From the NCBI RefSeq assembly GCF_038502225.1, contig NW_027195384.1, forward strand, positions 62,001 to 126,000: a stretch of DNA of 64,000 nt, in the 5' to 3' direction. Below, piece by piece: positions 34,409-46,540 of the stretch; within the stretch, counting starts at the first letter, position 1; each line of letters begins with the position of its first letter. Under the pieces are notes generated by a model, which ran no database searches, was not told where the DNA came from, and saw nothing but the letters and a program-made list of their open reading frames with translations. A program made the position numbers and the translations under genes. Source of the DNA: Cherax quadricarinatus (taxonomy: Eukaryota; Arthropoda; Malacostraca; Decapoda; Parastacidae).

Positions 34409-35704
34409 GTGAGGGGAGAGGACATGTGTGTTGAGTGAAGTCCTATGCCTTCCATATCAGAACTGCTTATCTCACCCGACTGATAACTCATCATGCAACA
34501 AATATCGTTGGAGCGCAGCTGAATTGCTGCTGGAACTCTTATGTGTGAACTGTGACTAGTGATATACCTAGTGAAACACAAACATCTTGATTTGAAGTGG
34601 CTGTAGGATGCTACACCTTCACTCCACCTCGCCTGTCTCCCCTCCTTCCTCGATTTGGAACTCAGCCATTCGCCTCTATTTACTTATGGTCTAGAGGCGG
34701 TTTTTGCCAGACCACATAATCGAGTGCCCGTGCCAGTCCTCTGTGCCGCACTCCACTCATCTTACGAATATGTCTCCTGTGTGCCTACCTGCCTGCTACA
34801 AGCAAATATCCAAGTGGTTGACACGGGCTTAGCAAGCACATTCAAGCAGGCTTGAAAGCAGCACTCCAAGCTAGCCAGGACAAGCTAAGGTAGCCTGCAG
34901 TTACAGCTGTCTTGTCCCCCGAGCATGTCTATGTATACATTCTACAGTGCTGCTGGCATACCAGTGTTTCCTGTAGTGGCTTAGTTAAGAACAATTTAAC
35001 GAGCATTGCAGTACTGACTTTTTAAGTGGGACATGCCAGAGGTTCACCTATAAACATAATAAGTTTGTGCTAGAAGTGTTAAGTGCTGCAGATTTGTTGT
35101 AACTATTTGCACGAGTGGATTTCACTGACTTAGGACATTGTGCTACCATCAGTACCTACGTAGGCTTAAAATGAGTGAGGAATGTCTGGCCTGCTGGGTG
35201 ACCTTGAAAATGGCACTATAAGACTCGCATGCCACTTACACCCATACTGCGTGTGTCCAGTGAGGTGAATGTCCCTTCCTCGACTTTCCTATTCACCGGT
35301 ATCCCTTAACTCGTCGCCATTATCTACATATGGGATAAGGGCGAGTTTAGCTGATCCAGGCTAAACAGCGCTCCAAGCCAGCCTTTGTGAACATTCTACA
35401 GTGTTCCGGCCGTACCTTCGGTGTTGTGAGAACTAGTTCTTATGTAGTGAAAATTTGTCTGTCATTCCAAGACACGTGTGCTAGATGTGTTAAGTGCTGC
35501 GGGTTTGGAGTAATTAACAAGTAGTACAGTGTTGGTAACTCTCGAGACGACTGTGGGCCCAGTGAATGACCTTGAAAATCGCACTGCGACCCGCAGGCCA
35601 CTACACCCATATTGCCTGTGTCTAGCGAGGTGAATATCCCTTCCTTGTCCCTTCTATTCACCGTTATCCTTTAGCCCATCGCCAGTGTGAAACTCCTGTC
35701 AGCT
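34409..35704 (+). promoter_or_regulatory. LINE-I 5' UTR with tandem related monomers
   Basis: Two clear related units: TTAAGTGCTGC at about 35,082 and 35,488, each followed by TGACCTTGAAAATSGCACT, ACACCCATAYTGC and a GTGAATRTCCCTTCCT block. GCRCTCCAAGC occurs at about 34,862 and 35,369. Unit spacing is about 400-510 bp. Such monomers act as promoter units in some other LINEs; here that is inference. Confidence 0.75.
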
Positions 35705-37553
35705 ATGAGTATAGCTGATGGTGTTGACGTAGATGATGGTGAAGGCAGATTTGAAACATATTTTAGTAAACAGGCTCGGAAAAAAGAACGAGGCTTCCAG
35801 AGAAAGCTTGCTGAAAGCAATACAGTGGGCGCACACCCTCCCAAAGCTGTCAGGTTAGATTTCCCTAACAACACTGATCAAGAGACCAAGTTTAACTGGT
35901 TTTTCGAAGCTAGTGTAAACAATCATGAGAAAACGATCAAGTTTGTCCGCGATGAGGATAACTACGTCTTTGTGCCTAATGATTCAGCATTTATAGACAA
36001 ACTTCTCACTCACGAATATGCCAACATCAAACTCCGAGCTGCCCCACCAAGGGCACCTAAAGTGCTTATTGTCATCTACAACGTCAACAAGCACTTGAAT
36101 CCTCAATATCTGGCGTCAGAGCAAGTTGCAAGCCCTCGTCGACTTTCCAACGGTCTGATATTAGCTGAGTGGACTGGCCAGGGGACTCTGCCACGCTATA
36201 TTCACTCCCGCGCAGCCCTCAACAGACGCTATTACATTGCATTGTACAGACCTCCTCAACGTCGATGTTATAAGTGTCAACGCTGGGGCCACATTGCCAG
36301 GAAATGCCCATCTAAGTCACACTGGTGTGCAGTGTGTGCCAATGCTCATCCTTCTGAACGGTGTTATGATATGATCAAACAGCAACAGACTGTTGCTAAA
36401 CAATGTATCAATTGTAAGACCTCAGGAGTCACAGCAGCTCATGCTGACTGCAGTGTGAGGGCTGATCGCATCGCAGCCAACCGCACTTCACCCTGTACCC
36501 CTCATTATGACCCCCCAGGACTACCAGGTACCTCGGGTCTGAATACTGGCTCATGCCTGCCCTCAGACAATGGGGTTGAGCACCTCACCTGGGGAGCACG
36601 TCAACAGACCTCCATCACGTCGGCTGTCAATACCAGCCTAGCTGAGTCAGCTGACAGTCAGCCAACGAGCTCAGCTGACCGGGACTTCACGTCTCCAGAT
36701 GTTCCAAGTCTTGCTCCTGTGGTATACAACCTGATGTCGCGCATAAAAGTACTGGAAACACAACAATTTCTCCTGAAACAACAACTTGAACAACACAAGG
36801 AAAGATGTGTAGAGTGTACCAATAACAAGATTGTCACAATTTGTGAAAGCAAGTGTAAGGCTGCTGAACAAGGTGGTGGTGGTGTTCTTAATTACAGTAA
36901 TGACGAATATAATACTTGTGTTGATAACTATAGTGAGCATCATAATGAAGGCTATGGTGTCAATGATATTAGTAATAGTGATGACCGTAATATAAGTGGT
37001 GGTGAAGAGTGTGATGAGGGCTAAATGAATCTATAATGTTAGTAATGAGTGATAATGCGGTGGTGGTGAAGAGTGTGATGAGAGCGGTGGTGTCTATAAT
37101 GTTAGTAATAGTGATGAGCGTAATATAAGTGGTGGTGAAGAGTGTGATGAGAGCGGTGGTGTCTATAATGTTAGTAATAGTGATGAGCGTAATATAAGTG
37201 GTGGTGCAGAGTGTGATGAGGTTAACCACATAGACATTAATGTTGAATACAATACTGTTGATAAATGTAATGAACACAATGTTGGTAGTGGCGCTGGTGA
37301 TGACAGTTGTAGTGTTGCGTGTAATGTTAGTGGAGGAGGGAATGTGAGTGGTGGTGTCACCTATCATACATTCACACATAAACAGCGTCATGCTCTGGGT
37401 TTACGAAGACTCCCACGAGGCCTTACAACTGGAAGTGCACTTACAAAACTCATGGACAAGGGTAGCACTGTTGACATTGATAAGGTCTGCTATTTATATG
37501 AACAATTTTTTCATTATGCTGAGAAACTCAAGATGATCCCAGGACTACTATAA
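35705..37553 (+). pseudogene. LINE-I ORF1, plus-strand copy, frameshifted
   Basis: Opens at ATG 35,705 (MSIADGVDVDD), passes codon 32 as Gln, and carries the CYKCQRWGHIARKC knuckle and two more Cys/His clusters. It runs to a TAA at 37,022-37,024, created by small deletions at the start of the 23-residue repeat block (about 37,020-37,070). The rest lies in another frame, with two complete repeat units and the C-terminal domain ending MIPGLL and TAA 37,551-37,553. The break falls in repeated DNA. Full-length ORF1 would be about 610 residues. Confidence 0.9.
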
Positions 37554-40500
37554 TGGATCAAAACTCGTATAAACTTTCTATATTAAGCTGGAATATTGCA
37601 TCACTTAGAAAAAGACTTCCTGACCTTCATCATAAAGTAACCACCGAACCCATTGATGTTGTGTGTCTACAAGAGTGCAGAGTCCCTGAAAAATCCCAAC
37701 CCCCTAAATTACCATCATTTGTTGCATATAACCTCAAATCTACTAACTCTTGTGTTCTATATATTAAAAAATCACTTCCCCATCAACTTCTTGCACATAA
37801 GAAAACAGAGGGGCTACAATATCACGGTGTTAGGATTTATATAGGGAACTCTGCTCTCAACATATTTAACTTGTATGCTCCTGCTGATAAGTTTAATTAC
37901 TTGGAGCTCCCAACTTGTGCTCATTCTGAGCCTACTCTTATTATTGGCGATTACAATGCGAGACACAAAAGCATTGGAAACTCACAGTTTGGTAATCGTA
38001 ATGGCAATCAACTGTTGTCACTCTTAAACAGTCATGATAATGTCCAAATTGTAGGTGACCTTGAACCCACACATATCTATGGAGGCGTCCTTGATCTGTG
38101 CCTGGGCTTCAACATTACTTCTGCCAGCTGTGAGTCTTCCATTGTAACAGATATAGCGTCTGATCATTTCCCTAGGCTAACCTCACTAGATATTGGTAAT
38201 ACTATCCTTCCTGGTGGGATATTCAAACGGAAACGTTTTAATGTTCCCACTGATCAGCATGATGACTTTGTTGCACATGTGACTGACTGGTATAATTCCT
38301 ATGAGTGTTCCTCTGTAGAGACCTTTAACAATGACCTTGTGAGCAGTATTCAGAACTACTTAGAGCCGCCACTGCAACCTCTTGGTACTCTAAACCCAAC
38401 AAACTTCCATAATAATCATACCTCCTTCAAAAACCATACTTATTACAATGATTCTAAACTTCGTACACTGAAACGTACTGCTCGCAGACTAGGCCTAGCC
38501 TATAGAAAACATCGTACCCCTGGAATGCTGAGGCTCTTCCAAACTGCCCTTGCTGCTGCCAGAGAGCGTATGACAGAGCTGCGGCAAACAGACTGGGAAA
38601 AATTTGTCAACGGTCTTAATGCTCACACCCCACTTAGCCGGGCATGGAGGGACATAAATAGAATTAAGGGTAACAGAACTGGGCAGATCGCGCACCCTCA
38701 TCCCTTGCATAGGGCGAATGAGTTAGTCAGTGCTTGGGCTGCTACATCTAGCTATGACAATCTTCCCAGTACCACACAGGCAAAATTAAATGACAAATAT
38801 GATGCAAGGGAGAGACTTGTTTGCTTTATGCTCAGCAAGGCAGATGATTGCAACATTCCTTTCACTAATTATGAACTTGATGCAGCACTAACTAAGGGCA
38901 ACTCCACGTCGCCTGGTGAGGATGGTATTACTTACAACATACTCAGATTGCTGTGTCGAGTACCAGGTAATCCATTACTTGAATTATATAACATGAGCTA
39001 TGTAACTGGGGAGCTCCCTCAATCTTGGACCAACAGCCTCATCATTCCAATTCCTAAGCCCAATCAACAAAATGCATTTCGCCCAATATCTCTTACTAGC
39101 TGCTTGTGTAAAACATTTGAGAGAATGATTCTTAATCGTCTCATGTACAGAATCAAACAATTTTTGTCTCCCCGGTTACATGGTTTCATGCATGGAAGGA
39201 GCGTGCATCATTGCATAGCCACCTTTCTCACCCTGCACACTGACAGCTCATACACTACCTTCCTTGACCTTAAATCCGCTTTCGATGTAGCCAACCGACA
39301 TGTAATCATTAGTGAACTTGCCAGAATGGATGTTGGAGGATGGCTTCTCCGCTGGATTAAAGGCTACCTGTCCAACAGAAAATCGTCTGTGTTGTTCCAG
39401 GGACATAGAAGTGTAACTAAAGACTTTGAATTAGGAACCCCACAGGGAGGTGTGCTCAGTCCCACACTGTTCAATATTCTAATTAATGCATTACTTAATG
39501 CTATGCCTAGTCAGCCCCATCATTATGTGATTAGTTTTGCTGATGATATAATGATTCACACCACCGGATTCTCCAACACCCAAAACATTCTTAATCATGT
39601 ACTAGCCTCGTGTCAGGACCTGGGGTTGATAATCTCTACTGATAAAACAAAGATACTCAATAGGCGTCCTCCTCGACAGAGAGGCACAGTTCGTCAGATC
39701 CAATTGCATGATGGGTCTCTTCTAGAATATGTAAGCAGATACAGGTATCTAGGCTTTGAGGTTCCACTACTTGGACCTGTTGTAACAAGACTTTGTCGCC
39801 AATACAAAGAAAGACTAAGAGCACTTAGAGTTGTGGCAGGGCTTCACCCCAGGTATGGTGCTAATGTTAAAATTGTGAAAATGATGTATCTTGCTTATAT
39901 TAGATCATTGGTTGATTATGCTGCGCCACTACTTGCTCTTGTGTCTGACTGGAAGCTTGGAGGGCTGGAAAAACTGCAGAACGAAGCAATGAGGATCATT
40001 TTAGGATGCCCTCGTACTGCCAAAATTTTAAATATGCAAAAAGAACTTGATATTCCAAGCATCAGAGATCGTGTTACTGAAAGAAATATCCTAATTGGGG
40101 TTAATATGCTCAGGCAAGCTCATTCAAACCCCTGCACAGAAGCCCTCCAAACTTTCCTCAGCACTGGTGAACACTCCTCCAGATGGATCGAAAAAACTGG
40201 AACCGACCTCCGCATGAATCAGATACATGATCTATGTCAAGTAAGGCAACAGCGGCACTTCTCCGCTCCATGGAATATTACCCCATTCCAAACTACCATT
40301 CCTCCATTTCCCCCCAAACTACTTCTTAAATCACAACCAAAACTTCGCCTTGAAGCCAAACATGAGGCCTTAAGCTGTATTGATAACTTAGTCACACAGC
40401 ACACACTCTCGCAAATTATTTACGCTGATGGTTCTGTTCACCAATCCACTGGTGCAGCTGGTAGTGCTGCTGTTGTCGTACAGAGTGATGGCTCTCTTAA

Positions 40501-41263
40501 AGAAATTGGAGCACGCATCAATAATTGGGCCTCTACCCTTCAGACAGAACTGTTTGCCATACTCCTTGCACTGAAATGCATCTATGTATCAAAGATTGAC
40601 AGTTTAATTGTAACTGATTCTCTGTCATCCATAAATGCTCTCAACTCATTAAGCATAAATTGTGGCATGCTTGTGTCAGAAGCCAGACACAGGTATGGTA
40701 GGATTGTGGACAGTGGAGTCAGAGTGCACATGCTGTGGATTCCATCTCACATTGGTCTTCAGATGCATGATAGAACTGATAAATTGGCTAAGCTGTATGC
40801 TTTCAAAGAGGGAGTAGATTACAATCTTGGCTTGTCAGGTAGTAGTTTGAGAACAATAATACGAAAAGAACTTCAACTGAATTTTATGGACTTAAGGCTC
40901 AGGGAGATTGACACCAGTGAGTCCATCTATCATCATTCTATCATGCAGGAGGAGCCACATGTCTATGGTGCATCCAACAAAATAAGCAGACTCTTGGATG
41001 TCACTACTGCCCGGCTCCGGCTGGGTTACAAGTATCTTTGGCAGGTTAAATCACCACCACCAGATGTAGACCAAACGAAATGTAAACTTTGCCAGATGGA
41101 CTATTGTCACACCCTGCGTCATTATGTACTGGAGTGCGATAAAATTAATGAATTTAGAAACAACTCACTCAGAAGTGTTCAAGAAATGGCTAAGTATTTT
41201 ATCCACAGTGGTATATTACAGACCATTCTGGAGAAATACCCTGACTTTGCTAGCTGTAAATAA
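37553..41263 (+). CDS. LINE-I ORF2 protein: endonuclease, reverse transcriptase, RNase H
   Basis: 1,236 residues, no stop or frameshift. APE-type endonuclease about 1-225 (SWNIASLRKR, CLQE near 40, IGDYNARH near 132, SDHF near 202). RT about 480-770 (RPISLTSCLCKTFERM, FLDLKSAFDVANR, GTPQGGVLSPTLFN, catalytic FADD near 663). RNase H about 950-1,085 (YADGS, TELFAI, VTDSLSS, WIPSHIG, DRTDKLAK; all four acidic residues seen). CCHC knuckle about 1,177-1,193. The combination EN-RT-RNase H is typical of the I group of LINEs. The start overlaps the ORF1 stop in TAATG, suggesting coupled reinitiation. The stop is TAA 41,261-41,263, within AATAAA. It is the only complete LINE ORF2 in the window and may encode an active enzyme. 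Confidence 0.95.
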   Translation: MDQNSYKLSILSWNIASLRKRLPDLHHKVTTEPIDVVCLQECRVPEKSQPPKLPSFVAYNLKSTNSCVLYIKKSLPHQLLAHKKTEGLQYHGVRIYIGNSALNIFNLYAPADKFNYLELPTCAHSEPTLIIGDYNARHKSIGNSQFGNRNGNQLLSLLNSHDNVQIVGDLEPTHIYGGVLDLCLGFNITSASCESSIVTDIASDHFPRLTSLDIGNTILPGGIFKRKRFNVPTDQHDDFVAHVTDWYNSYECSSVETFNNDLVSSIQNYLEPPLQPLGTLNPTNFHNNHTSFKNHTYYNDSKLRTLKRTARRLGLAYRKHRTPGMLRLFQTALAAARERMTELRQTDWEKFVNGLNAHTPLSRAWRDINRIKGNRTGQIAHPHPLHRANELVSAWAATSSYDNLPSTTQAKLNDKYDARERLVCFMLSKADDCNIPFTNYELDAALTKGNSTSPGEDGITYNILRLLCRVPGNPLLELYNMSYVTGELPQSWTNSLIIPIPKPNQQNAFRPISLTSCLCKTFERMILNRLMYRIKQFLSPRLHGFMHGRSVHHCIATFLTLHTDSSYTTFLDLKSAFDVANRHVIISELARMDVGGWLLRWIKGYLSNRKSSVLFQGHRSVTKDFELGTPQGGVLSPTLFNILINALLNAMPSQPHHYVISFADDIMIHTTGFSNTQNILNHVLASCQDLGLIISTDKTKILNRRPPRQRGTVRQIQLHDGSLLEYVSRYRYLGFEVPLLGPVVTRLCRQYKERLRALRVVAGLHPRYGANVKIVKMMYLAYIRSLVDYAAPLLALVSDWKLGGLEKLQNEAMRIILGCPRTAKILNMQKELDIPSIRDRVTERNILIGVNMLRQAHSNPCTEALQTFLSTGEHSSRWIEKTGTDLRMNQIHDLCQVRQQRHFSAPWNITPFQTTIPPFPPKLLLKSQPKLRLEAKHEALSCIDNLVTQHTLSQIIYADGSVHQSTGAAGSAAVVVQSDGSLKEIGARINNWASTLQTELFAILLALKCIYVSKIDSLIVTDSLSSINALNSLSINCGMLVSEARHRYGRIVDSGVRVHMLWIPSHIGLQMHDRTDKLAKLYAFKEGVDYNLGLSGSSLRTIIRKELQLNFMDLRLREIDTSESIYHHSIMQEEPHVYGASNKISRLLDVTTARLRLGYKYLWQVKSPPPDVDQTKCKLCQMDYCHTLRHYVLECDKINEFRNNSLRSVQEMAKYFIHSGILQTILEKYPDFASCK

Positions 41264-41784
<521 letters not shown>

Positions 41785-42985
41785 TACTCACCTATTTGTA
41801 CTCACCTATTTGTGGTTGCAGGGGTCGAGTCATAGCTCCTGGCCCCGCCTCTTCACTGATTGCTACTAGGTCCTCTCTCTCCCTGCTCCATGAGCTTTAT
41901 CATACCTCGCTTTAAAACTGTGTATGGTTCCTGCCTCCACTACGTCATTTTCTAGGCTATTCCACTGCCTTACTACTCTATGACTGAAGAAATACTTCCT
42001 AACATCCCTTTGATTCATCTGTGTCTTCAACTTCCAATTGTGACCTCTTGTTACTGTGTCCCATCTCTGGAACATCCTGTCTTTGTCCACCTTGTCTATT
42101 CCACGCAGTATTTTATATGTCGTTATCATGTCTCCCCTGACCCTCCTGTCCTCCAGTGGTGTCAGACCGATTTCCCTTAACCTTTCTTCATAGGACATTC
42201 CCCTTAGCTCTGGGACTAGTCTTGTTGCAAACCTTTGCACTTTCTCTAGTTTCTTCACGTGCTTGGCTAGGTGTGGGTTCCAAACTGGTGCTGCATACTC
42301 CAGTATGGGCCTGACGTACACAGTGTACAGTGTCTTGAACGATTCCTTATTATGGTATCGGAATGCTGTTCTAGGTTTGCCAGGCGCCCATATGCTGCAG
42401 CAGTTATCTGATTGATGTGCGCTTCAGGAGATATGCTCGGTGTTATACTCACCCCAAGATCTTTTTCCTTGAGTGAGGTTTGCAGTCTTTGGCCATCTAG
42501 CCTATACTCTGTCTGCGGTCTTCTTTGCCCTTCCCCAATCTTCATGACTTTGCATTTGGCAGGATTAAACTCAAGGAGCCAGTTGCTGGACCAGGTTGTA
42601 GCCTGTCCAGGTCTCTTTGTAGTCCTGCCTGGTCCTCATCCGATTTAATTCTTCTCATTAACTTCACATCATCTGCAAACAGGGACACTTCTGAGTCTAT
42701 CCCTTCCATCATGTCATTCACATATACCAAAAATACCACTGGTCCTAGGACTGACCCCTGTGGGACCCCGCTTGTCACAGGCGCCCACTCTGACACCTCG
42801 TCGCGTTCCATGACTCGTTGTTGCCTCCCTGTCAGGTATTCTCTGATCCATTGCAGTGCCTTCCTGTTATGTGTGCCTGATCCTCTAGCTTTTGCACTAA
42901 TCTCTTGTGAGGAACTGTGTCGAAAAGCCTTCTTGCAGTCCAAAAAATGCAATCGATCCACCCCTCTCTCTCTTGTCTTACTTCT
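41785..42985 (-). pseudogene. LINE-B, 5'-truncated copy (CR1-like RT, C-terminal part)
   Basis: RT fragments in order: FLDCKKAF, KALQWIREYLTGRQQRVM, VTSGVPQGSVLGPV, catalytic SLFADDVKLM, then, after frame changes near 42,550 and 42,310, ILEYAAPVWNPHL, RRVRGDMITTYKIL and FFSHRVVRQWNSL, ending near 41,866. The 3' terminus is a tandem TAGGTGAGTACAAA tail, the CR1-type short-repeat end. It is joined to LINE-D at about 42,985 (LDHYGIRG), so it inserted in LINE-D. Motif A is damaged (KKAFRHSSS). Confidence 0.88.
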
Positions 42986-43146
42986 GTCACCGCCTCTTAT
43001 ACCGTAATGGTCAAGTTTGTGGAGTAGGATGTCGTGGTCTACTGTGTCAAAAGCTTTTCTTAGGTCAATAAAAATTCCTTGTGGATATTCCTTATTTTCC
43101 AATGCTGTGTAAAGCAGATCTAGCATTTTTATGATTGCATCATTAG
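42986..43146 (-). pseudogene. LINE-D segment: RT motif A region
   Basis: Encodes NDAIIKMLDLLYTALENKEY, then GIFIDLRKAFDTVDHDILL and HKLDHYGIRG, a standard RT motif A segment. It continues KNKST of 44,728-44,760 exactly once the CR1A copy between them is taken out. Confidence 0.85.
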
Positions 43147-44727
43147 TTTACCTGGAGACCTGGAGAGAGTTCCGGGGGTCAACGCCCCCGCGGCCCGGTC
43201 TGTGACCAGGCCTCCTGGTGGATCAGAGTCTGATCAACCAGGCTGTTGCTGCTGGCTGCACGCAACCCAACGTACGAGCCACAGCCCGGCTGATCAGGAA
43301 CTGACTTTAGGTGCTTGTCCAGTGCCAGCTTGAAGACTGCCAGGGGTCTGATGGTAATCCCCCTTATGTGTGCTGGGAGGCAGTTGAACAGTCTCGGGCC
43401 CCTGACACTTATTGTACGGTCTCTTAACGTGCTAGTGACACCCCTGCTTTTCATTGAGGGGATGGTGCATCGTCTGCCAAGTCTTTTGCTTTCGTAGTGA
43501 GTGATTTTCGTGTGCAAGTTCGGTACTAGTCCCTCTAGGATTTTCCAGGTGTATATAATCATGTATCTCTCCATCCTGCGTTCCAGGGAATTCAGGTTTA
43601 GGAACCTCAAGCGCTCCCAGTAATTGAGGTGTTTTATCTCCGTTATGCGCGCCGTGAAAGTTCTCTGTACATTTTCTAGGTCTGCAATTTCACCTGCCTT
43701 GAAAGGTGCTGTTAGTGTGCAGCAACATTCCAGCCTAGATAGAACAAGTGACCTGAAGAGTTTCATCATGGGCTTGGCCTCCCTAGTTTTGAAGGTTCTC
43801 ATTATCCATCCTGTCATTTTTCTAGCAGATGCAATTGATGCAATGTTATGGTCCTTGAAGGTGAGATCCTCAGACATGATCACTCCCAGGTCTTTGACGT
43901 TGGTGTTTCGCTCTATTTTGTGGCCAGAATTTGTTTTGTACTCTGATAAAGATTTAATTTCCTCATCTTTACCATATCTGAGTAATTGAAATTTCTCATC
44001 GTTGAACTTCATATTGTTTTCTGCAGCCCACTGAAAGATTTGGTTGATGTCTGCCTGGAGCCTTGCAGTGTCTGCAATGGAAGACACTGTCATGCAGATT
44101 CGGGTGTCATCTGCAAAGGAAGACACGGTGCTGTGGCTGACATCATTGTCTATGTCGGATATGAGGATGAGGAACAAGATGGGAGCGAGTACTGTGCCTT
44201 GTGGAACAGAGCTTTTCACCGTAGCTGCCTCGGACTTTACTCTGTTGACGACTACTCTCTGTGTTCTGTTAGTGAGGAAATTATAGATCCATCGACCGAC
44301 TTTTCCTGTTATTCCTTTAGTACACATTTTGTGCGCTATTACGCCATGGTCACACTTGTCGAAGGCTTTTGCAAAGTCTGTATATATTACATCTGCATTC
44401 TTTTTGTCTTCTAGTGCATTTAGGACCTTGTCGTAGTGATCCAATAGTTGAGACAGACAGGAGCGACCTGTTCTAAGCCCATGTTGCCCTGGGTTGTGTA
44501 ACTGGTGGGTTTCTAGATAGGTGGTGATCTTGCTTCTTAGGACCCTTTCAAAGATTTTTATGATATGGGATGTTAGTGCTATTGGTCTGTAGTTCTTTGC
44601 TGTTGCTTTACTGCCCCCTTTGTGGAGTGGGGCTGTGTCTCTTGTTTTTAGTAACTGTGGGACGACCCCCGTGTCCATGCTCCCTCTCCATAGGAGGGAA
44701 AAGGCTCGTGATAGCCCCTATCACGAT
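43147..44727 (-). mobile_element. CR1A copy 4, 5'-truncated
   Basis: 3' end at 43,147; ORF2 part 43,179-44,678 open from the MDTGVVPQLL region to GPRGR with catalytic FADD. The tail is CCAGGTCTCCAGGTAAACT, a variant of the family tail. The 5' end is a small palindrome (44,706-44,726) made of CR1A sequence in both orientations. The insertion is in LINE-D between the codons for KNKST and NDAI with no apparent target loss. Confidence 0.93.
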
Positions 44728-45330
44728 GAACACAGGGTGCTTTTATTTTTCCTAAATCTAATTTGGCAAGGGTTGAGTATGTTTTGTGCTGTTATAAATG
44801 AATATAGTCTCCTGTGCACGAGTTTCTCAAAGATTTTGGATAGCAATGGTAAGTTTGATATTGGCCTATAGTTGTTTAAGTCTGTAGGGTCACCACCTTT
44901 ATGTATTGGTGTAACCCTTGCCATCTTGAGTAGTTTCGGGAAGGTGCTAGTTTCTAGTGACTTGTTAAAAAGTAATGAAATAGCATGCGAAAGGATATGG
45001 GCCGCTCGCTTGTAATGGTGGGACATTAGACAGATTCCCTGAGTTGCTTTTAAGTGACTTTATAATCTCGGTGACTTCCGAGGGCTCAGTTGGTGCAAGA
45101 TAGAAGGAATTTGGGAAATTCCCATCTAGGTAGTCCCCTGCATAGGCATTAGTATGTGGGATTTTATTGGCGAGATTAGATCCTGTGGTTGAGAAGAAGT
45201 CGTTTATCTTGTTAGCTGTGTCAGTGGGATGTAGTGGTGTTTCATTAGGTTTAGTTAGGACAATATTCTTGTTTTTTTCAGTTTGTGGGTCCCTAGAATC
45301 TGAGAGAGTGTTTTCCAGGTCTTTTTTATA
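44728..45330 (-). pseudogene. LINE-D segment: linker and RT N-terminal part
   Basis: From 45,330 downward: KKDLENTLSDS, DFFSTTGSNLANKIP, EIIKSLKSNSG, then after a frameshift near 45,020 ILSHAISLLFNKSLET, PKLLKMARVTPIHKGGDP, NNYRPISNLPLLSKIFEKLV and FRKNKST. RT motifs 0 to 2 are clear. Confidence 0.88.
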
Positions 45331-46540
45331 TAAGAACATAAGAACATATGAAAGGAGGAACACTGCAGGAGGCCTGCTGGCCCATACTAGGCAGGTCCTT
45401 TACAATTCATCCCACTAACAAAACATTTGCCCAACCCAATTTTCAATGCCACCCAGGAAATAAGCTCTGACGTGAAAGTCCCACTCAAATCCAACCCCTC
45501 CCACTCATGTACTTATCCAACCTAGATTTGAAACTACCCAAAGTCCCAGCCTCAATAACCCAACTAGGTAGACTGTTCCACTCATCAACTACCCTATTTC
45601 CAAACCAATACTTTCCTATGTCCTTTCTAAATCTAAACTTATCTAATTTAAATCCATTACTGCGGGTTCTCTCTTGGAGAGACATCCTCAAGACCTTATT
45701 AATATCCCCTTTATTAATACCTATCTTCCACTTATACACTTCGATCAGGTCTCCCCTCATTCTTCGTCTAACAAGTGAATGTAACTTAAGAGTCTTCAAT
45801 TTTTCTCCATAAGGAAGATTTCTAATGCTATGTATTAATTTAGTCATCCTACGCTGAATGTTTTCTAACGAATTTATGTCCATTTTGTAATACGGAGACC
45901 AGAACTGAGCTGCATATTCTAGGTGAGGCCTTACTAATGATGTATAAAACTGCAGTATGACCTCTGGACTTCTGTTGTTTACACTTCTTGCTATACATGC
46001 CAGTAATCTATTTGCCTTATTACGTACGCTTAGGCATTGCTGTCTTGGTTTAAGGTTGCTGCTCACCATAACCCCCAAGTCCTTTTTTGCAATCTGTATG
46101 GCTAAGTTCTACATCATTTAACTTATAAGTACTAGGGTTATGGGCACTCCCAAGCTTCAGAACCTTGCATTTATCTACATTGAACTGCATCTGCCACTTT
46201 TCTGACCAAGAATAGAGTTTGTTTAAATCCTCCTGAAGTTCCATAACATCTACGTTTGAATCAATTATCCTACCTATCTTTGTGTCATCGGCGAATTTGC
46301 TCATATCACTAGTAATTCCCTCATCAAGATCATTGATATATATTATAAACAACAACGGGCCCAAGACTGATCCCTGTGGAACGCCACTTGTTACAGATCC
46401 CCACTCGGATTTAACCCCATTTATGGACACTCTCTACTTCCTGTCAGTGAGCCATGACTCGATCCACGAGAGCACTTTTCCCCCAATGCCATGAGCTGCC
46501 ACGTTCTTTAACAGTCTAGTGTCTGTGAATCTACTGGAGT
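45331..46540 (-). pseudogene. LINE-E, 5'-truncated CR1-like RT copy with TTCTTATG tail
   Basis: RT from LLKNVAAHGIGGKVLSW through VTSGVPQGSVLGPLLFIIY, catalytic FADD in SKFADDTKIG, MQFNVDKCKVLKLG and LVRPHLEYAAQFWSP to FGNRVVDEWNSLPSWV, ending 45,485. A frameshift lies near 46,070. The 3' end carries CTGCAGGAGGCCTGCTGGCC and the tail TATGTTCTTATGTTCTTATA. It sits inside LINE-D between YYS and KKDL. Confidence 0.9.

Noticed and set aside
33850..34581. Reading the 243-residue minus frame as one protein
   Set aside because: Its first 50 residues are antisense LINE-I 5' UTR; only the part from TIKDTAS on is LINE-D RT.
42986..43126. A single LINE running from 43,126 to 41,866
   Set aside because: The frame is open across the join, but LDHYGIRG is followed by a second copy of the motif A region (LDCKKAF), showing two LINEs fused.
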